Shown: in pieces, positions 59,735-64,000 of the stretch
Numbering within the stretch: the stretch's first letter is position 1
Layout of the letters: every line of letters starts with the position of its first letter
Assembly: GCF_022631235.3 (NCBI RefSeq)
Contig: NZ_CP093310.2
Span: 2,914,001-2,978,000, forward strand
Origin: Psychrobacter raelei
Lineage (GTDB): Bacteria; Pseudomonadota; Gammaproteobacteria; Pseudomonadales; Moraxellaceae
Length of the DNA stretch: 64,000 nucleotides
Direction: 5' to 3'
Program-made: the position numbers and the translations under genes
The notes under the pieces: generated by a model
The model's input: only the letters and a program-made list of their open reading frames with translations
Told to the model about the DNA's origin: nothing
Database searches by the model: none

Positions 59735-60901
59735 TTACTGCGCTGGGGTATAAACTGGCTTGCCATCTTTATCCACAACTTCATTCCACTTAGCTTTGAA
59801 TAAAGCCACAGCTTTATCTGAGAAGGGTACAAAGTCTAAGCTCATAGCATCTTCATCACCGCGGGTATATGCCCAGTCAAAGAAGTTAAGCACGCCGGCC
59901 ACTTTTTGTGGGTTTTTTGGGTTTTTGTGCACTAAGATAAAAGTAGCAGCAGCGATAGGCCACGCTTGATCGGTATCTGAGTTGGTAATAACCTTGTAAA
60001 AACCGTCTTGTTTTGACCAATCAATATCACCGGCAGCGGCGAAAGTTTCAGCAGAGGGCTGTACGATATTGCCGGCTGCATTTTTCATGGCAGCATAAGA
60101 CATGTTGTTTTGCTTAGCGTAAGCATATTCAACATAACCAATTGAGTTTGCCATACGACTGACATTGCTGGCCACGCCCTCATTACCCTTGCCGCCCACA
60201 CCTGTCGCTGACGTTGGCCACTGCACGGTCTTATCAACACCGATGCTGTCTTTCCATTCAGGTGATACTTTGGCCAGATAGTCTGTAAAGTTAAAAGTAG
60301 TCCCTGAACCGTCTGAGCGAAACACTGTAGTAATCGCGGTGTCAGGCAGGGTCAACTCTGGGTTTAAGGCAGCGATTGCAGGATCATTCCACTTGCTGAT
60401 TTTACCCAAGTAGATATTGGCTAACGTTTCGCCATCTAGCTTTAGTTCGCCAGGCTTGATACCTTCAACGTTGATAACAGGAACCACACCACCAATAACG
60501 GTTGGGAATTGGATTAAGCCCTCTTTTTCTAGCTCTTCAGGCGTCATTGGAGCATCAGAGGCACCGAAGTCTACTGTGTTTGAGACGATTTGCTTAATAC
60601 CGCCTGATGAACCGATAGACTGATAATTCACCTGACCTTTGGTTTCTTTGTTGTAGTCCGCTGACCATTTGATGTAGATAGGCTGCGGGAAAGAAGCACC
60701 TGCACCGGTAATATTCATCTCAATGCCTTCAGCTGACTTGAACTCACCCGCTGCAGCAGACGTTGATTCTGAAGTATTTGCTGTGCTGGCTGCTGCCGAG
60801 CTAGCCGCTGTCGTATTGTCAGCTGTTGCCGCTTCTTTCTTATCACAAGCAGTTAGGGCCAACATGCTGGCAACAGTGACAGCTAATAGTGAATAACGCA
60901 T
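59735..60901 (-). CDS. pstS: Phosphate-binding protein PstS (lipoprotein form)
   Basis: I chose the ATG at 60901 (388 residues), which has AGGAGA six bases upstream; the open frame extends further up but without a ribosome site. The signal peptide MRYSLLAVTVASMLALTAC has a lipobox ending at C19, so the protein should be membrane-anchored, unlike soluble E. coli PstS. A Ser/Thr/Ala-rich linker covers about 24-50. The binding domain shows GAGASFPQPIY, IGSSGGIKQI, DFGASDAPMT and VFRSDGSGTTFNFTDYL, the phosphate-contacting loops. It captures phosphate and delivers it to PstCA. A Pho box-like site lies at 61057-61074. Confidence 0.95.
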   Translation of the reverse strand: MRYSLLAVTVASMLALTACDKKEAATADNTTAASSAAASTANTSESTSAAAGEFKSAEGIEMNITGAGASFPQPIYIKWSADYNKETKGQVNYQSIGSSGGIKQIVSNTVDFGASDAPMTPEELEKEGLIQFPTVIGGVVPVINVEGIKPGELKLDGETLANIYLGKISKWNDPAIAALNPELTLPDTAITTVFRSDGSGTTFNFTDYLAKVSPEWKDSIGVDKTVQWPTSATGVGGKGNEGVASNVSRMANSIGYVEYAYAKQNNMSYAAMKNAAGNIVQPSAETFAAAGDIDWSKQDGFYKVITNSDTDQAWPIAAATFILVHKNPKNPQKVAGVLNFFDWAYTRGDEDAMSLDFVPFSDKAVALFKAKWNEVVDKDGKPVYTPAQ

Positions 60902-61391
60902 GGTCTCTCCTAAAGAGTAAAAAATGTTTTTATATAAAATATAAGAAATACAGAGACTTAATAACGGATAAAGCAAAGCGGCTTGATATAAATCACTGTA
61001 ATTGACGACGCTTTTGTCGGTCTTGTATTGGATTGAACACATTTTGACGTCTAAATATGACAGTTTGATGAAATGAATATCTTTTGTAAGAAATAGGTAA
61101 TTTCAAAAAAAGTCGGGTGAGTAATGTTACGCGACTGTACTGCGCTGAACATTTGGCTATAACGGTGTTTGGACCTTACTGGCATAGCATAAGACGCTAC
61201 TCGGTTAAGGATTCATTACATTATCTTTAACCATTAGAAAGTATCGCTAAACTAATGACCTGTAGAATTAGCCCTCGATGTTTTGGTGCAGACAATTAGA
61301 TTTTGATCGCGGTTCACTGCTTTTCACAGTAACGCCAAGATTTTATTGCCATCACAGGTGCCAACCATTTATTCCATTACAGGTCCAATTT
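60902..61391. other. Divergent spacer between pstS and the RlpA-like gene
   Basis: The 490 bp contain the Pho box-like site (61057-61074) on the minus strand. No gene is supported, although open frames from both neighbours extend into it. The promoter of the RlpA-like gene is not obvious. Confidence 0.55.
61057..61074 (-). promoter_or_regulatory. Candidate Pho box upstream of pstS
   Basis: On the minus strand ATTTCATCAAACTGTCAT matches the 18-bp PhoB consensus (two CTGTCAT half-sites, 11-bp repeat) at about 15 positions, with a perfect downstream half-site. It lies about 155 bp before the pstS ATG. The -10 expected about 10 bp further is weak. Confidence 0.55.
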
Positions 61392-61754
61392 ATGAAAAAG
61401 CTTTTTATGCCAGTTATCCTTCTATTAACCTTATTACTGAGTGCGCCTGCCAATGCTGGCCTTGCCTCTTGGTATGGTCCCGGGTTTCATGGAAAAAGAA
61501 CCGCTTCCGGTGCTATTTATAATATGTACGCCATGACAGCCGCCCACAAATCATTGCCTTTTGGTTCAAAAGTAAAAGTTACTAACCTTAAAAATAACAA
61601 ATCGGTGGTGGTAAAAATAACTGACCGTGGTCCTTTTGCGCCCGGCCGTATTATCGATTTGTCTAAGAAGGCCAACCAATCGCTAAATTGCAATCTTTGT
61701 AAAGTGACCGTTGAAGTATTAAGCAAGGGTGATGGCAAATACCGCAAACAATAA
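61392..61754 (+). CDS. RlpA-like double-psi beta-barrel protein
   Basis: I chose the ATG at 61392 (120 residues), preceded by AGG; a longer frame upstream has no ribosome site. A signal peptide ends in SAPANA (about residues 1-23). The mature part is a single RlpA/DPBB domain: LASWYGPGFHGKRTASG (conserved E/D-W-Y pattern), AAHKSLPFGSKVKVTN, and KITDRGPFAPGRIIDLS with the catalytic aspartate. RlpA proteins act as lytic transglycosylases on denuded septal peptidoglycan. The SPOR domain of full-length RlpA is absent, and no lipobox cysteine is seen. It stands alone. Confidence 0.88.
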   Translation: MKKLFMPVILLLTLLLSAPANAGLASWYGPGFHGKRTASGAIYNMYAMTAAHKSLPFGSKVKVTNLKNNKSVVVKITDRGPFAPGRIIDLSKKANQSLNCNLCKVTVEVLSKGDGKYRKQ

Positions 61755-61822
61755 CTTTGTAAAACCGCAGCGCCCTAGAAAAAATTAAAATAATATTGAG
61801 GACTGTTATTGCTCTAAAAGTT

Positions 61823-61831
61823 TGGTAAGAT
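61823..61831 (+). promoter_or_regulatory. Extended -10 promoter of thiC
   Basis: TGGTAAGAT fits TGn plus a -10 hexamer and would start RNA around 61838, just before the riboswitch. The -35 region is weak. Confidence 0.45.
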
Positions 61832-61851
61832 AGCCCTTAATAAAACCATTA

Positions 61852-61975
61852 AGACTCGGGGTGCAGACCTTGCGTTATCTGATAGCCGCTGAAATGCGAT
61901 TATAGACAACCACGCGTTTGCTGAGACATCACCCGTTGAACCTGATGCGGTTAATACCGCCGTAGGAAAGTCATT
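61852..61975 (+). promoter_or_regulatory. TPP riboswitch (THI element)
   Basis: Conserved blocks occur in order: GACTCGGGGTGC at the 5' end, GCTGAGA at about 61920, ACCCGTTGAACCTGAT at 61931-61946, then GCGGTTAATACCGC and GTAGGAAAG at the 3' end. This is the classical thiamin pyrophosphate aptamer, in front of thiC. On binding TPP it should reduce thiC expression. The arm between the first two blocks is somewhat long. The expression platform is not evident. Confidence 0.96.
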
Positions 61976-62141
61976 GCAACTCCCCTATACCTTATTTTTA
62001 TCACAAAAAACACAACGCTTATTACTATGACAGCCCTCGAGGGTTGTGAATTAATGCGTGCTATGCGCTTAAGATAAATCAGTTTGGATGTATCTTATCT
62101 CAGGTTACTGTAAGCGTTATGAGTCAATGTGTTTGTGTTAA

Positions 62142-64000
<1,859 letters not shown>

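Noticed and set aside
60902..61042. Longer N-terminus for PstS
   Set aside because: The signal peptide with lipobox starts at 60901 directly after a strong ribosome site.
61278..61391. Longer N-terminus for the RlpA-like protein
   Set aside because: It would place residues before a normal signal peptide and has no ribosome site.
62027..62077. Sixteen-codon leader peptide between the riboswitch and thiC
   Set aside because: There is no ribosome site and no regulatory codon run.

Overview
The window looks like chromosomal DNA of a Psychrobacter species or a close Moraxellaceae relative. The evidence is the 16S/23S sequence, the gene content (a long trimeric autotransporter adhesin, a lipoprotein-type PstS, argA/argH/hemCD neighbourhoods) and the moderate G+C content with AT-rich spacers. 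The species call is recognition from memory, not a search.

Layout. (1) 1-9813, minus strand: one giant trimeric autotransporter adhesin. It starts with an ESPR-type signal peptide, has four head regions and many necks, a block of four 480-bp tandem repeats, and the first residues of the YadA-type anchor right at the window edge. (2) 10765-23932: mostly housekeeping genes. They are ettA, a small GNAT-like protein, phhB, a YdjM-like membrane protein, a DUF4105 protein, corC overlapping a patatin-like lipoprotein, a small secreted protein, argA, an FKBP isomerase, a multi-module TM-helix channel-like protein and a degenerate short-chain dehydrogenase. (3) 23978-30438: two copies of a TnpB-only IS200/IS605-type element in the same orientation, the first broken by a 1-bp deletion. 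They bracket an acyltransferase gene, parE, yqiA and a DUF1289 gene. (4) 30454-48507: three complete rRNA operons in direct tandem on the minus strand (16S, tRNA-Ile, tRNA-Ala, 23S, 5S), each with two promoters and its own terminator. The two downstream units are near-identical with a 6153-bp period; the upstream-most unit has different spacers and promoter DNA. (5) 48728-55709: a UDG-family glycosylase, upp, an operon hemC-hemD-thioesterase-unknown, and argH-yggX. (6) 55794-60901: the complete phosphate operon pstS-pstC-pstA-pstB-phoU with a candidate Pho box. (7) 61392-64000: an RlpA-like protein, a TPP riboswitch and thiC (cut by the window end).

Functional threads. Arginine synthesis is represented at both ends (argA, argH), haem synthesis by hemC/hemD, thiamine by a riboswitch-controlled thiC, and phosphate uptake by a full Pst-PhoU set. 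The rRNA array and EttA both concern translation capacity. The adhesin and the TnpB elements are the variable, mobile or host-interaction parts.

I found no convincing wholly new multi-gene system. The items most worth a second look are the tandem rRNA triplication with mosaic spacers, the TnpB pair with a non-canonical RuvC-II motif, the modular adhesin, the SDR-like protein without its catalytic lysine, and an unrecognised protein with a possible ADP-ribosyltransferase-like core in the hem operon.
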